Positions 10,192 to 21,600 of a stretch of 64,000 nucleotides of DNA are shown in pieces. The notes under the pieces were generated by a model. The model was not told the DNA's origin and did not search any database. It worked only from the letters and a program-made list of their open reading frames with translations. The stretch spans positions 4,982,501-5,046,500 of the forward strand of contig CP126191.1 in assembly GCA_030272155.1 (NCBI GenBank), written 5' to 3'. Positions within the stretch are counted from its first letter, which is position 1. Every line of letters begins with the position of its first letter. The DNA comes from Tetradesmus obliquus. Taxonomy: Eukaryota; Chlorophyta; Chlorophyceae; Sphaeropleales; Scenedesmaceae. The translations under genes were made by a program, and so were the position numbers.

Positions 10192-10904
10192 CCACACCGG
10201 CTCCAGCAGATGGTGTGCCTGCTGCCTCGCTTCCTGCAGAGCCTGCTGCCGCACCCAAGGCGACGCCCAAGCAGCGACAGCAGCAGCAGCAACAGGGGCA
10301 GCGCAAGCAGCGGCAGCAGCAGCAACAGGGGCAGCCTACACAGCAGCAGCAGAAGCAGCAGCAGGTGCCGCCTCCAGCTGAGGCCGCGCCTGCTGCCGCG
10401 CTTGCGCTGTTGGCTGTCGAGGACCCGGCGGACTGGTATGAGTATGGGGCAGCCCCGCCGCAGCGCCAGCGCAAGCGGGCGCGGCCACGGCGGCGGCCGC
10501 AGCAGCAGCTGCCGGAGCCGCCGCTGAGCCTGTGCCTGCCGCCGCCGCGGCGTGCCAAGCGCCCAGCTGACTTCTCTGCCTCGGATTTTGCGTATTCGAG
10601 CAAGGCCGTGCAAGTCAGCCAAGGACAGCGCGCTGCAGTGGTGGCGCAGGACATGAAGGTGGCTTCAGCGGCGCCTGCGGCGCCGCGCCTTGGCCGGCCC
10701 CCGGTCCGCAAGCCCTCAGGGCACCAGGAAGCGCGCTGGAAGCTGCTACAGCAGCTGCAGTGGCAGCCTCACGACTTCCAGCTCTACCCTACCCCGCAGC
10801 AGCAGCAGCAGCAGCAGCCGCCGCCGCCGCAGCAGCAGCAACAGCAGGACAGCACTGCTGGCGCCGCGCCTCCCGGCGCGGCACCCCCCTCCCACACCGC
10901 CTAA
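8664..10904 (+). CDS. LINE A2 ORF1, Q-rich protein
   Basis: The 746-residue frame starts at ATG 8664 and has the same architecture as the A1 protein: glutamine tracts, a ~240-residue ordered part, low-complexity middle, DGVPPAAS repeats and a basic C-terminal region. It differs from A1 by one extra glutamine, one Gln/Pro shift near the end and single changes such as S to N and G to D. The stop TAA touches the ORF2 ATG in frame. Confidence 0.8.
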
Positions 10905-13900
10905 ATGCCCGGTACAACCGGGCCCCGAAGGGCTGGCATGCGTAAACACGCCCTGCGCATTGCCAGCCATAACGTGGGAGGCGTGGGCTGTGCGGGGCTC
11001 CTCGCCTGCGCAGCGCAGGCAGCAGCAGCTTGGGTGGACCTCAGGCTGCACATCGTTGCCGTGCAAGAGTGCAGATTGCAGTATGATGAGGTTGCGCAGG
11101 TGATGACGGCTCTGAATGCAGCAGCAGCTCAGCGGGCTGCTGCCACGCAGCAGCCCCATCATGCAGGGTTTGACTACAAGTACTGCATCAACACTGACCC
11201 CCTGCACCCCTACTCAGCTGGCAATCTCGTCTTGTGGCAGCGGCAGCTAGTATCCGAGGGCTCCCTGCAAGTGCTGCCTGAGGCTGATGCCGACAGGGAC
11301 GCCCGCGGCCGTTTGATGGTGCTCCACTTCAAGTGGGGTGGCCATACTATCAATCTTGCTAACGTCTATTGTCCCAACGCCTCCGTGGACCGTCAGACCT
11401 ACATTGCAGATACGCTGGCGCCGCTCTGGGCAGCCAATCCTGCCAACAGCATCTTCATTGGCGACTGGAACTTTGTGGATGATCCTGCTGTTGACAGACG
11501 CTGCCTGGCCGGCCAGCCCACCACGTCTGACGCCCCGTCCCGGCGGGCTTGGCAAGCAGCGGCACCTGGTGCTGCTGATGCGTACCGGTGCTTGCACCCT
11601 ACGCGCCGCAGCTACACGTTCATCCATCGCAACCCGCAGATTGGACATGTAGCGCGGCTGGATCGAGCTTATGTTGGCAGCGCACTGCGCGCCAGCGTGG
11701 TGTCCTGCACCACAGCTCCCTCCGGTGTTTCGGACCACTTCCCCCTGGTGCTTGAGCTGGCTCCCCTGCAGCCCCCCAAACCCACTGGCCCTGGCCTTGC
11801 CCGTGCCCGTGTGGACTTCTGGAGCAGCCTGCCCCACCGCGCCCAGCTGAAGGCATGGGTGCTTGTCGCGCTGCAGGGAGAGCCAGCATCCGACCCTGCC
11901 CGCCTTGTCTGGTGGCCTAGCTTCAAGCAGAGGCTGCTGGCCAAGTGCCGGGAGATTCGCAAGGCATGGCGCGCTGACACGGCGCTGCCGTCCTATGCTG
12001 CTGCCCAGCAGCAAGTGCAGGATGCCCTCACCCAGCTTGGCGCAGCAGCAGGCCAGCCGCAGATCGGCACAGCCATGGCAGCGCTGACTGCTGCTCGAGC
12101 GGCGCTCCGCGCCGCGCAGCAGGCAGCTTGGACAGCCAGCGAGCGCCTGCAGCGGCAGCAGTGGCTGCACCGCGGCGAACAGCCCAACCCCTGCATCACA
12201 GAGCAGTTGCGTGCCCTGGAGCGGTCTCCTACCTCACGGAAGGTGGTTGCTCTGCGCAGCGCGGCCGGCGCATATGTGTGGGAGGGTGCAGGGCCCGCCA
12301 AGGTGGCCATCACGCAGTGGGCTGGTGTGAGTGCGCAGCCGACAGTGGACCCAGCCGCCCAGGCTGCCATCCTCGCAGCCGTCGCCAGCTTGCCTCGGCA
12401 GCCAGCAGCAGCAGATGGCAGCACAACAGTTACAGAAGAAGCAGTTCTGAAGGCGCTGTCCGACTCCAAGCCCAACACGTCGCCTGGGTTGGATGGCTTG
12501 CCTGTTGCAGTTTACAAGCATTGCAAGGACCTGTTTGCGCCGGTCTTGGCGCGCGTGTTTACAGCAGTGGGCACCCTGGGGCAGACGCCAGCTGGCTTCT
12601 TGGATGGTGTGGTGATTGGCGTCTTCAAAGCTGGCGATGCTACCCTGGCTGCCAACTACCGCCCTATCACACTGCTCAACACAGACTACAGGCTCTTGGC
12701 GAGAATCCTGGCGTCCCGCCTGCAGCAAGTGCTGGACCAGGCGATCTCCCCTACCCAAACAGCGTTCATTAAACAGCGCAGGATTGGGCACAACATCATC
12801 ACCGTGCAGCTGCTGCTGCATGCGCTGCCAGCAGACAGCACCGTGGTGACGGCGCTGCTGGATTTTGCCAAGGCATACGACACCTTGGACAGGCCTTTCC
12901 TGCTGTCTGTCATGAGTGCTATGGGTGTGGGGCCAGAGTTCTGCAAGTGGGTGGAACTGTTGCTTACTAACACGCATGCGTGTGCTTGCATGAATGGCTT
13001 TGTTTCCGGCATGCGCAGGTTTGATGCTGGTGTGCGGCAGGGGTGCCCCTTGTCTCCCCTGCTGTACCTGTTTGTTGGTGAAGCCCTGCTGAGGTTCTTG
13101 CAGTCGAAAGGCATTGACATCAGCGTGCAAGGCATCACATTATCAGCGACACAGTTTGCGGATGACACGCAGGTCTACCTGCAGTCACCTGCACAGGTCC
13201 CACAGTTCTTGCTACATATGCAGGTTATGGCAGCCGCGTCTGGGCAGCAGCTCAATCTGCATAAATCAAAGTTACTATTGCTAGGTGCTGCTGCGCGGCA
13301 GCAGCACACAGCGCTCTCACAGCAGCATGCAGCGGGTGTGCTGCCCTTCTGTCCTGTGCTGCAGGCCAATGTGCTGGGTGTGTGTGTGGGCTCTGACTCT
13401 CCTGTAGACTGGAGTCAGAAGCTGGCTGCAGTGGATGCCGCGCTTGCGCGGCTGTCACACATACCACAATTGTCTGTGTTTGGCAGAGGCATGGGTAGCG
13501 CAGCGTATGGTGTCAGCACCCTGTTGTATGCAGCTGAATTTTCAGATATACCGGCAGATGTTGATCGGCAGCACCTTGTTGCGTCAGTTGGGAAGTTAGT
13601 GGATAGAGGGTTGGCGCCTGCGTCAACCGAACGGCGTTTTACTGGTGTAGCTGCTCGCCTGCTGGCGGGCAGGCCAGCTGAAGGGGGTTTTGGTGCTTTG
13701 CCATGGCTTGAACACATACGTGCACGGCATGCTTGGTGGGGCGCGCAGTTTGCTACTGCGCCGCCTGACACCGAGCTGCCCTGGATCCGCATTGGGCGGG
13801 CGCTGTTGCACTCCAAGCATAAGTGGTGGGGCCCCCTGTCCCTGTTTGACAGCAGCTCAGACACGCAAACGCCTATGGACCTGCCACATGCGTTTCCCCA

Positions 13901-15461
13901 GCAGTCGCTCCCTCCCCCACCACTGCGCCGCATGATTGCTGGTCTTCAAGCACTGGGCCCAGTCCGTGATGTGAAGGCGCTGGCACCAGCCGCGCCCTCC
14001 CCTGTGCTGCCCCTGCCGCATCCGCAGCAGCTGTCCGACATGCAGCAGCTGCGACAGCAGTTGCAGGCAGTGCAGGACGCGCCAGTGCTGGCGCCTGGGG
14101 CTTGGTGCAGCTTGGCGCCAGTGTTTGCCAACCCCTTCCTGCAAGCTGGGCTTGGGTTTGTGCCGGGCGGGCTGCAGTGCCTGCCGGTGCCCGCTAAGCG
14201 CAGGGAGCATGAGTGTCGTGGCGGCAAATGCAGGCCGCGTCTTCGCACTGTGGCTGATCTTATTCGGGCGTGGTATCTCATTCAGCGTGTTGTTCAGCAG
14301 CAGTTGCCGCACCCGTTGCTGCCTTACGGCTCCAACTACAGCAATGCTGACAACGAGGCTGAGGATTTGCAAGGCCTGGTTGATAAACTGCCCGTTGCAT
14401 GGACTATGGCTGTTTTGCCTGTTGTGCAGCATCCTGCCGCAGACCGGCCTTGGCCGCCTGCGGCTGTGCCGGACCCACCATGTATACCTTCTGCAGCAGA
14501 ACAGCAAGTTGAGGCCATGTTGGTGGCTCGGCTGGGTTGGCAAAATGTCCGAGGCAAGGCTGTTCCTGTTGCACAATTGTCTGTTAGTGAAGCCACCTCA
14601 CTGCAGCTTGGTCCGCTGCGTGCTGAGCGCCGTGCGAAGCGCACTGGGTTTGTCCAGGCTGCGCTGGGCTCAGGTGCTGCACCAGCAGCAGTGATTGATG
14701 GCTTGAAGTGGGTGGCAGCTAACCAGAGCATGCTTTGGAAGATGCGCTGGGATAATAATTTCAAAGAGTTGTACTGGCGGCTTATTATGGATGGCCTGCC
14801 GACATCGCAGCGTATGCACAAGTCGGGTGACACTTGCATGTGTGGCGCTGCCTGTCCTGGTTGGGTTCATCATTTTTGGGAGTGCCCTGTTGCGGTAGCA
14901 GTGATTGACAGTGTGCTGTCTGAGTTGCCTGCTGCTTGGTGCACGCGGGCTGCAGGCCGCCCGCCGCTTGCTATGCGGCATGTTTGGTTGATGCAGCCGC
15001 CAGCTGGCCCTACTAAGCTCCGCAGGGGCGTTTGGAAGGTTGTCTGCCTAGCTGCTCTAAATGCCATGGATGTTGGCAGACGACATGCTAATAAGCTGAG
15101 CATCCCGCCGCCCGCCCTGGCCGTGCAGCAGCCACCGCCGCTGCCGGCGGGCCAGGCGCTTATCACTGATACACTACAGCATGCAGCTCTCACTGCTGCG
15201 CAGCAACAGCATAATCAGCTGGTAGAGCAGCGCCGACAGCAGCAGCAGCTGCATCAACAACAACAGCGACAACAGCTGGTAGCGCAGATGTTACAGGAGG
15301 CTAAGCAGCAAGCGGTGTTAAGGTTTTGGGAGTTGCTTGCTGATTTTGTGGCAACAGAGGCAGCGCCCGCTACTTGGCGGGTTGCGGTGCCTGGCAATCA
15401 CCCGTTTCTGTGCTCTGATCCAGCGCAGCTGCGCATTGTACTGGCGCCCCGCTCTGGTTGA
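10905..15461 (+). CDS. LINE A2 ORF2: APE endonuclease and reverse transcriptase
   Basis: This intact 1518-residue polyprotein has every motif described for A1 ORF2: endonuclease residues N23, E55, D187, N189, D277 and H278, reverse transcriptase aspartates 653, 753 and 754, and the C-terminal Cys/His cluster. It differs from A1 by a handful of substitutions (for example N to S just before GDWN and S to N before FKELYW). It could encode active retrotransposition machinery. Confidence 0.93.
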   Translation: MPGTTGPRRAGMRKHALRIASHNVGGVGCAGLLACAAQAAAAWVDLRLHIVAVQECRLQYDEVAQVMTALNAAAAQRAAATQQPHHAGFDYKYCINTDPLHPYSAGNLVLWQRQLVSEGSLQVLPEADADRDARGRLMVLHFKWGGHTINLANVYCPNASVDRQTYIADTLAPLWAANPANSIFIGDWNFVDDPAVDRRCLAGQPTTSDAPSRRAWQAAAPGAADAYRCLHPTRRSYTFIHRNPQIGHVARLDRAYVGSALRASVVSCTTAPSGVSDHFPLVLELAPLQPPKPTGPGLARARVDFWSSLPHRAQLKAWVLVALQGEPASDPARLVWWPSFKQRLLAKCREIRKAWRADTALPSYAAAQQQVQDALTQLGAAAGQPQIGTAMAALTAARAALRAAQQAAWTASERLQRQQWLHRGEQPNPCITEQLRALERSPTSRKVVALRSAAGAYVWEGAGPAKVAITQWAGVSAQPTVDPAAQAAILAAVASLPRQPAAADGSTTVTEEAVLKALSDSKPNTSPGLDGLPVAVYKHCKDLFAPVLARVFTAVGTLGQTPAGFLDGVVIGVFKAGDATLAANYRPITLLNTDYRLLARILASRLQQVLDQAISPTQTAFIKQRRIGHNIITVQLLLHALPADSTVVTALLDFAKAYDTLDRPFLLSVMSAMGVGPEFCKWVELLLTNTHACACMNGFVSGMRRFDAGVRQGCPLSPLLYLFVGEALLRFLQSKGIDISVQGITLSATQFADDTQVYLQSPAQVPQFLLHMQVMAAASGQQLNLHKSKLLLLGAAARQQHTALSQQHAAGVLPFCPVLQANVLGVCVGSDSPVDWSQKLAAVDAALARLSHIPQLSVFGRGMGSAAYGVSTLLYAAEFSDIPADVDRQHLVASVGKLVDRGLAPASTERRFTGVAARLLAGRPAEGGFGALPWLEHIRARHAWWGAQFATAPPDTELPWIRIGRALLHSKHKWWGPLSLFDSSSDTQTPMDLPHAFPQQSLPPPPLRRMIAGLQALGPVRDVKALAPAAPSPVLPLPHPQQLSDMQQLRQQLQAVQDAPVLAPGAWCSLAPVFANPFLQAGLGFVPGGLQCLPVPAKRREHECRGGKCRPRLRTVADLIRAWYLIQRVVQQQLPHPLLPYGSNYSNADNEAEDLQGLVDKLPVAWTMAVLPVVQHPAADRPWPPAAVPDPPCIPSAAEQQVEAMLVARLGWQNVRGKAVPVAQLSVSEATSLQLGPLRAERRAKRTGFVQAALGSGAAPAAVIDGLKWVAANQSMLWKMRWDNNFKELYWRLIMDGLPTSQRMHKSGDTCMCGAACPGWVHHFWECPVAVAVIDSVLSELPAAWCTRAAGRPPLAMRHVWLMQPPAGPTKLRRGVWKVVCLAALNAMDVGRRHANKLSIPPPALAVQQPPPLPAGQALITDTLQHAALTAAQQQHNQLVEQRRQQQQLHQQQQRQQLVAQMLQEAKQQAVLRFWELLADFVATEAAPATWRVAVPGNHPFLCSDPAQLRIVLAPRSG

Positions 15462-16055
15462 CCTTCCTGCCTCTGCATGTTGTGCTGTCAGCAGTTGTCG
15501 ATTTTCCAGTTTCTGTCAAGGACATGTTGCATGTGTTGGGTGTCACAGCGCTGGTTTCTCAGCTCTTTCCTCCGTGCTGCATGTTTCTGTCCTTGTCAGC
15601 CGTAAGGATTGCAGAAGCAGCAGAGCCCTAGTTTGCCTTAGTTTGCCTTAGTTTGCTTTGATTTGCCTGTCAGTCGTGCACTGCGTCAGTTATGCATGCT
15701 CCTGCTTGCTGCAGTCTGGTGAGTACAGCAGTGCCTTGATGCAATCATGCCAGACATTCATGGTGAGCAGCACCTTTGTGCACCCCGCTTACTGTTTGGA
15801 CCATGCTTGTCCTTCCCTGTGCGCTTTTTGCCTGGTGCGTGGAGCACATGCTGCTTTTCGTGCTGCTTTTCGCACTTGCTGCCCTGCATGTACATGTTCG
15901 TTTATGGGGAGATAGGGGCTGCGAGACGCCTCTGGAGTTTTCTTTGGTGGCGTCTTGTGGCTTGCTATCGAGTTCATACGATATGTGAGCTGAAAGTAGG
16001 GCGAGTGACTCACTCTCGGGTGATAGCTTGCCTTCTCCTGTAACAAGCCTCTCTC

Positions 16056-16076
16056 TTCTCCTGTAACAAGCCTCTT
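16056..16076 (+). repeat. Micro-copy of the LINE A 3' end
   Basis: Directly after the end of A2 the last ~21 bases of the family (TTCTCCTGTAACAAGCCTCTT) occur again alone. It looks like an extremely 5'-truncated insertion. The following bases up to 16,103 are a short GC-rich spacer containing GGCGCC. Confidence 0.6.
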
Positions 16077-16103
16077 ACCCGGCGCCTCTCTCGCGCGTCA
16101 CGC

Positions 16104-16391
16104 TCTCCTCGTAGACCTCTCTCTCGATGGCTTCTTCTTCTGTGATCCAGCATGCTGCACGGCAGCAGCTGACACACCCTCTTTTGCCTCTCTTCTTTTA
16201 GCTTCTTCGGCGCACCTAAGCCATCCACTACTCTGTGTTATAGCGCTTCGAGCAGCGTAGGCGGGAGCTGGCGCTCCTGCCCGGCTGGCCACGACCTGCC
16301 GGCCCGGGGCCTGCTGGACGCCCCTGCCGTGCCTGCTCGCCAACTATGGGCGCCTTAACCACCCTTTAGCTTCACATTACGTTATTTGCAG
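16104..16391 (+). promoter_or_regulatory. 5' leader of LINE A3
   Basis: Same 288-base leader as A2, again ending TTTGCAG immediately before the ORF1 ATG. Confidence 0.5.
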
Positions 16392-16453
16392 ATGCCTCGC
16401 AGCAATAGCCCCTCGCGGAAGCAGCAGCAGCAGCAGCAGCAGCAGCGCAAGCC

Positions 16454-16486
<33 letters not shown>

Positions 16487-17785
16487 ACGTAACAAGCTCA
16501 ACAAGCCTCTGATCCTGCTCAAGGTGCCGACAGAGGATATAGCAGGACTGGACTGCTCCACGGCAGCTTTCACGGTGCGGTATCCTGCTCTTCTGCCTGA
16601 GCAGCGCGAGCTCGTCAGCAGCAACCTGCTACCAGCAGTAGGCGCGGTGTGCAGCGCGGCGTGCGGTGCAGCACAGCTTTCAGCAGATGAGGTGCAGCTG
16701 CACATCAACCCCCCTCGCTTCAGGGACACAGCAGACAAGCAGGGTACGTTCGTGGAGGTGCAGGCGGTTGGCCCAGTGGCCATGGCCAGTGCCCTCGCTG
16801 ACATGCTCTCTGCTGAGGGCACTCTGCCCCTCCCGGAGCCATACTCTGCACCAGGCTTTCAAGGCGCCGCCATGCTGACAGTGGGACTGAACACGGGCGC
16901 CAGGCCCACGCTCAGTTACAGAGCCACGCGTGTCACAGGTGTCAATGTCTCGCTCAGCAACGCTGTGCTCCGCCGCTGCCTGGAAGGCGCCGGCTTCCAC
17001 ACAGCAGGCTGCTTCCCGGTGCCCAACGACGGTTGCGCAGCCAACATGGCTGACCGCCGCCTGGTTGTCGCGGTGCTGCCCCCGAGCACGGCCGGCTCGG
17101 GCTTGTTCGACCTGCAGGTGGTCGACAGCTCTGGCGCCAGCCCGCTGCCGCGCTTCCAGCACAGCCAGGCCAGCATGGCTGTGCTGCCGCAGCCAGGGCC
17201 TAGCATGCCGCCCTGGCTGTGCACAAAGCAACAGCAGCAGCAACAGCAGCAGCAGGGAGCTGGCGCTGCTGCCACAGCCGAGGCAGCCGCAGCAGCTGCT
17301 GCCGCCGGCGGCAGCAGCAGCAGCAGTAGCAACAGCGACAGCGGCAGCAGCGCCACAAGCGGCACGTACGCCAACGTTGTTTCTGGCGGTGCAGGCGGCG
17401 CCAAGCTGCCCGACAGCAACAACAACAGCGGCAGCCGCAGCACCAGCAGCAACAGCAGCAGCAATACGGCTGCTGTCAGTCCTGATGACCAGCAGCCGCA
17501 GCAGCATGCGCAGCAGCAACAGCAGCAGCAGCCACCGCCGCCTCCTCCAGCAGGTGGTGTGCCTCCGGCGGCGCCAGGTGCCACCAGTGAAGTGACACCC
17601 CAGAAGCAGCAGCAGCAGCAGCAGCAGTCCACGCCGCCTCCAGCAGATGGTGTGCCCCCGGCAGCCTCAGCTGCCACCACTGCAGTGACGCCCCAGCAGC
17701 AGCACCAGCAGCAGCAGCAGTCCACGCCGTCTCTGGTTGATGGTGTACCTCCGGCAGCGTCAGCTGCCGCCAGTGAAGTGCCACC

Positions 17786-17817
<32 letters not shown>

Positions 17818-17881
17818 CCACGCCGGCTCCAGCAGATGGTGTGCCTCCGGCAGCGTCGGCTGCCACCACTGAAGTGACGCC

Positions 17882-17919
<38 letters not shown>

Positions 17920-18632
17920 CCACACCGGCTCCAGCAGATGGTGTGCCTGCTGCCTCGCTTCCTGCAGAGCCTGCTGCCGCACCCAAGGCGACGCCCAAGC
18001 AGCGACAGCAGCAGCAGCAACAGGGGCAGCGCAAGCAGCGGCAGCAGCAGCAACAGGGGCAGCCTACACAGCAGCAGCAGAAGCAGCAGCAGGTGCCGCC
18101 TCCAGCTGAGGCCGCGCCTGCTGCCGCGCTTGCGCTGTTGGCTGTCGAGGACCCGGCGGACTGGTATGAGTATGGGGCAGCCCCGCCGCAGCGCCAGCGC
18201 AAGCGGGCGCGGCCACGGCGGCGGCCGCAGCAGCAGCTGCCGGAGCCGCCGCTGAGCCTGTGCCTGCCGCCGCCGCGGCGTGCCAAGCGCCCAGCTGACT
18301 TCTCTGCCTCGGATTTTGCGTATTCGAGCAAGGCCGTGCAAGTCAGCCAAGGACAGCGCGCTGCAGTGGTGGCGCAGGACATGAAGGTGGCTTCAGCGGC
18401 GCCTGCGGCGCCGCGCCTTGGCCGGCCCCCGGTCCGCAAGCCCTCAGGGCACCAGGAAGCGCGCTGGAAGCTGCTACAGCAGCTGCAGTGGCAGCCTCAC
18501 GACTTCCAGCTCTACCCTACCCCGCAGCAGCAGCAGCAGCAGCAGCCGCCGCCGCCGCAGCAGCAGCAACAGCAGGACAGCACTGCTGGCGCCGCGCCTC
18601 CCGGCGCGGCACCCCCCTCCCACACCGCCTAA
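16392..18632 (+). CDS. LINE A3 ORF1, Q-rich protein
   Basis: This 746-residue frame starts at ATG 16392 and encodes the same protein as A2 ORF1, including all glutamine-tract lengths. Identical tract lengths in such slippage-prone DNA argue that the two copies separated very recently. TAA is followed in frame by the ORF2 ATG. Confidence 0.8.
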
Positions 18633-21600
18633 ATGCCCGGTACAACCGGGCCCCGAAGGGCTGGCATGCGTAAACACGCCCTGCGCATTGCCAGCCATAA
18701 CGTGGGAGGCGTGGGCTGTGCGGGGCTCCTCGCCTGCGCAGCGCAGGCAGCAGCAGCTTGGGTGGACCTCAGGCTGCACATCGTTGCCGTGCAAGAGTGC
18801 AGATTGCAGTATGATGAGGTTGCGCAGGTGATGACGGCTCTGAATGCAGCAGCAGCTCAGCGGGCTGCTGCCACGCAGCAGCCCCATCATGCAGGGTTTG
18901 ACTACAAGTACTGCATCAACACTGACCCCCTGCACCCCTACTCAGCTGGCAATCTCGTCTTGTGGCAGCGGCAGCTAGTATCCGAGGGCTCCCTGCAAGT
19001 GCTGCCTGAGGCTGATGCCGACAGGGACGCCCGCGGCCGTTTGATGGTGCTCCACTTCAAGTGGGGTGGCCATACTATCAATCTTGCTAACGTCTATTGT
19101 CCCAACGCCTCCGTGGACCGTCAGACCTACATTGCAGATACGCTGGCGCCGCTCTGGGCAGCCAATCCTGCCAACAGCATCTTCATTGGCGACTGGAACT
19201 TTGTGGATGATCCTGCTGTTGACAGACGCTGCCTGGCCGGCCAGCCCACCACGTCTGACGCCCCGTCCCGGCGGGCTTGGCAAGCAGCGGCACCTGGTGC
19301 TGCTGATGCGTACCGGTGCTTGCACCCTACGCGCCGCAGCTACACGTTCATCCATCGCAACCCGCAGATTGGACATGTAGCGCGGCTGGATCGAGCTTAT
19401 GTTGGCAGCGCACTGCGCGCCAGCGTGGTGTCCTGCACCACAGCTCCCTCCGGTGTTTCGGACCACTTCCCCCTGGTGCTTGAGCTGGCTCCCCTGCAGC
19501 CCCCCAAACCCACTGGCCCTGGCCTTGCCCGTGCCCGTGTGGACTTCTGGAGCAGCCTGCCCCACCGCGCCCAGCTGAAGGCATGGGTGCTTGTCGCGCT
19601 GCAGGGAGAGCCAGCATCCGACCCTGCCCGCCTTGTCTGGTGGCCTAGCTTCAAGCAGAGGCTGCTGGCCAAGTGCCGGGAGATTCGCAAGGCATGGCGC
19701 GCTGACACGGCGCTGCCGTCCTATGCTGCTGCCCAGCAGCAAGTGCAGGATGCCCTCACCCAGCTTGGCGCAGCAGCAGGCCAGCCGCAGATCGGCACAG
19801 CCATGGCAGCGCTGACTGCTGCTCGAGCGGCGCTCCGCGCCGCGCAGCAGGCAGCTTGGACAGCCAGCGAGCGCCTGCAGCGGCAGCAGTGGCTGCACCG
19901 CGGCGAACAGCCCAACCCCTGCATCACAGAGCAGTTGCGTGCCCTGGAGCGGTCTCCTACCTCACGGAAGGTGGTTGCTCTGCGCAGCGCGGCCGGCGCA
20001 TATGTGTGGGAGGGTGCAGGGCCCGCCAAGGTGGCCATCACGCAGTGGGCTGGTGTGAGTGCGCAGCCGACAGTGGACCCAGCCGCCCAGGCTGCCATCC
20101 TCGCAGCCGTCGCCAGCTTGCCTCGGCAGCCAGCAGCAGCAGATGGCAGCACAACAGTTACAGAAGAAGCAGTTCTGAAGGCGCTGTCCGACTCCAAGCC
20201 CAACACGTCGCCTGGGTTGGATGGCTTGCCTGTTGCAGTTTACAAGCATTGCAAGGACCTGTTTGCGCCGGTCTTGGCGCGCGTGTTTACAGCAGTGGGC
20301 ACCCTGGGGCAGACGCCAGCTGGCTTCTTGGATGGTGTGGTGATTGGCGTCTTCAAAGCTGGCGATGCTACCCTGGCTGCCAACTACCGCCCTATCACAC
20401 TGCTCAACACAGACTACAGGCTCTTGGCGAGAATCCTGGCGTCCCGCCTGCAGCAAGTGCTGGACCAGGCGATCTCCCCTACCCAAACAGCGTTCATTAA
20501 ACAGCGCAGGATTGGGCACAACATCATCACCGTGCAGCTGCTGCTGCATGCGCTGCCAGCAGACAGCACCGTGGTGACGGCGCTGCTGGATTTTGCCAAG
20601 GCATACGACACCTTGGACAGGCCTTTCCTGCTGTCTGTCATGAGTGCTATGGGTGTGGGGCCAGAGTTCTGCAAGTGGGTGGAACTGTTGCTTACTAACA
20701 CGCATGCGTGTGCTTGCATGAATGGCTTTGTTTCCGGCATGCGCAGGTTTGATGCTGGTGTGCGGCAGGGGTGCCCCTTGTCTCCCCTGCTGTACCTGTT
20801 TGTTGGTGAAGCCCTGCTGAGGTTCTTGCAGTCGAAAGGCATTGACATCAGCGTGCAAGGCATCACATTATCAGCGACACAGTTTGCGGATGACACGCAG
20901 GTCTACCTGCAGTCACCTGCACAGGTCCCACAGTTCTTGCTACATATGCAGGTTATGGCAGCCGCGTCTGGGCAGCAGCTCAATCTGCATAAATCAAAGT
21001 TACTATTGCTAGGTGCTGCTGCGCGGCAGCAGCACACAGCGCTCTCACAGCAGCATGCAGCGGGTGTGCTGCCCTTCTGTCCTGTGCTGCAGGCCAATGT
21101 GCTGGGTGTGTGTGTGGGCTCTGACTCTCCTGTAGACTGGAGTCAGAAGCTGGCTGCAGTGGATGCCGCGCTTGCGCGGCTGTCACACATACCACAATTG
21201 TCTGTGTTTGGCAGAGGCATGGGTAGCGCAGCGTATGGTGTCAGCACCCTGTTGTATGCAGCTGAATTTTCAGATATACCGGCAGATGTTGATCGGCAGC
21301 ACCTTGTTGCGTCAGTTGGGAAGTTAGTGGATAGAGGGTTGGCGCCTGCGTCAACCGAACGGCGTTTTACTGGTGTAGCTGCTCGCCTGCTGGCGGGCAG
21401 GCCAGCTGAAGGGGGTTTTGGTGCTTTGCCATGGCTTGAACACATACGTGCACGGCATGCTTGGTGGGGCGCGCAGTTTGCTACTGCGCCGCCTGACACC
21501 GAGCTGCCCTGGATCCGCATTGGGCGGGCGCTGTTGCACTCCAAGCATAAGTGGTGGGGCCCCCTGTCCCTGTTTGACAGCAGCTCAGACACGCAAACGC

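Larger units (their letters stand above)
8376..16055 (+). mobile_element. LINE family A, copy A2 (apparently full length)
   Basis: A2 has a 288-base leader, both intact ORFs and the 3' untranslated region. It starts directly behind the A1 end with TCTCCTCGTAGACC, the same sequence that starts A3, so this is probably the true 5' end of the family. Its predicted proteins are the same as those of A3, pointing to very recent movement or duplication. Confidence 0.9.
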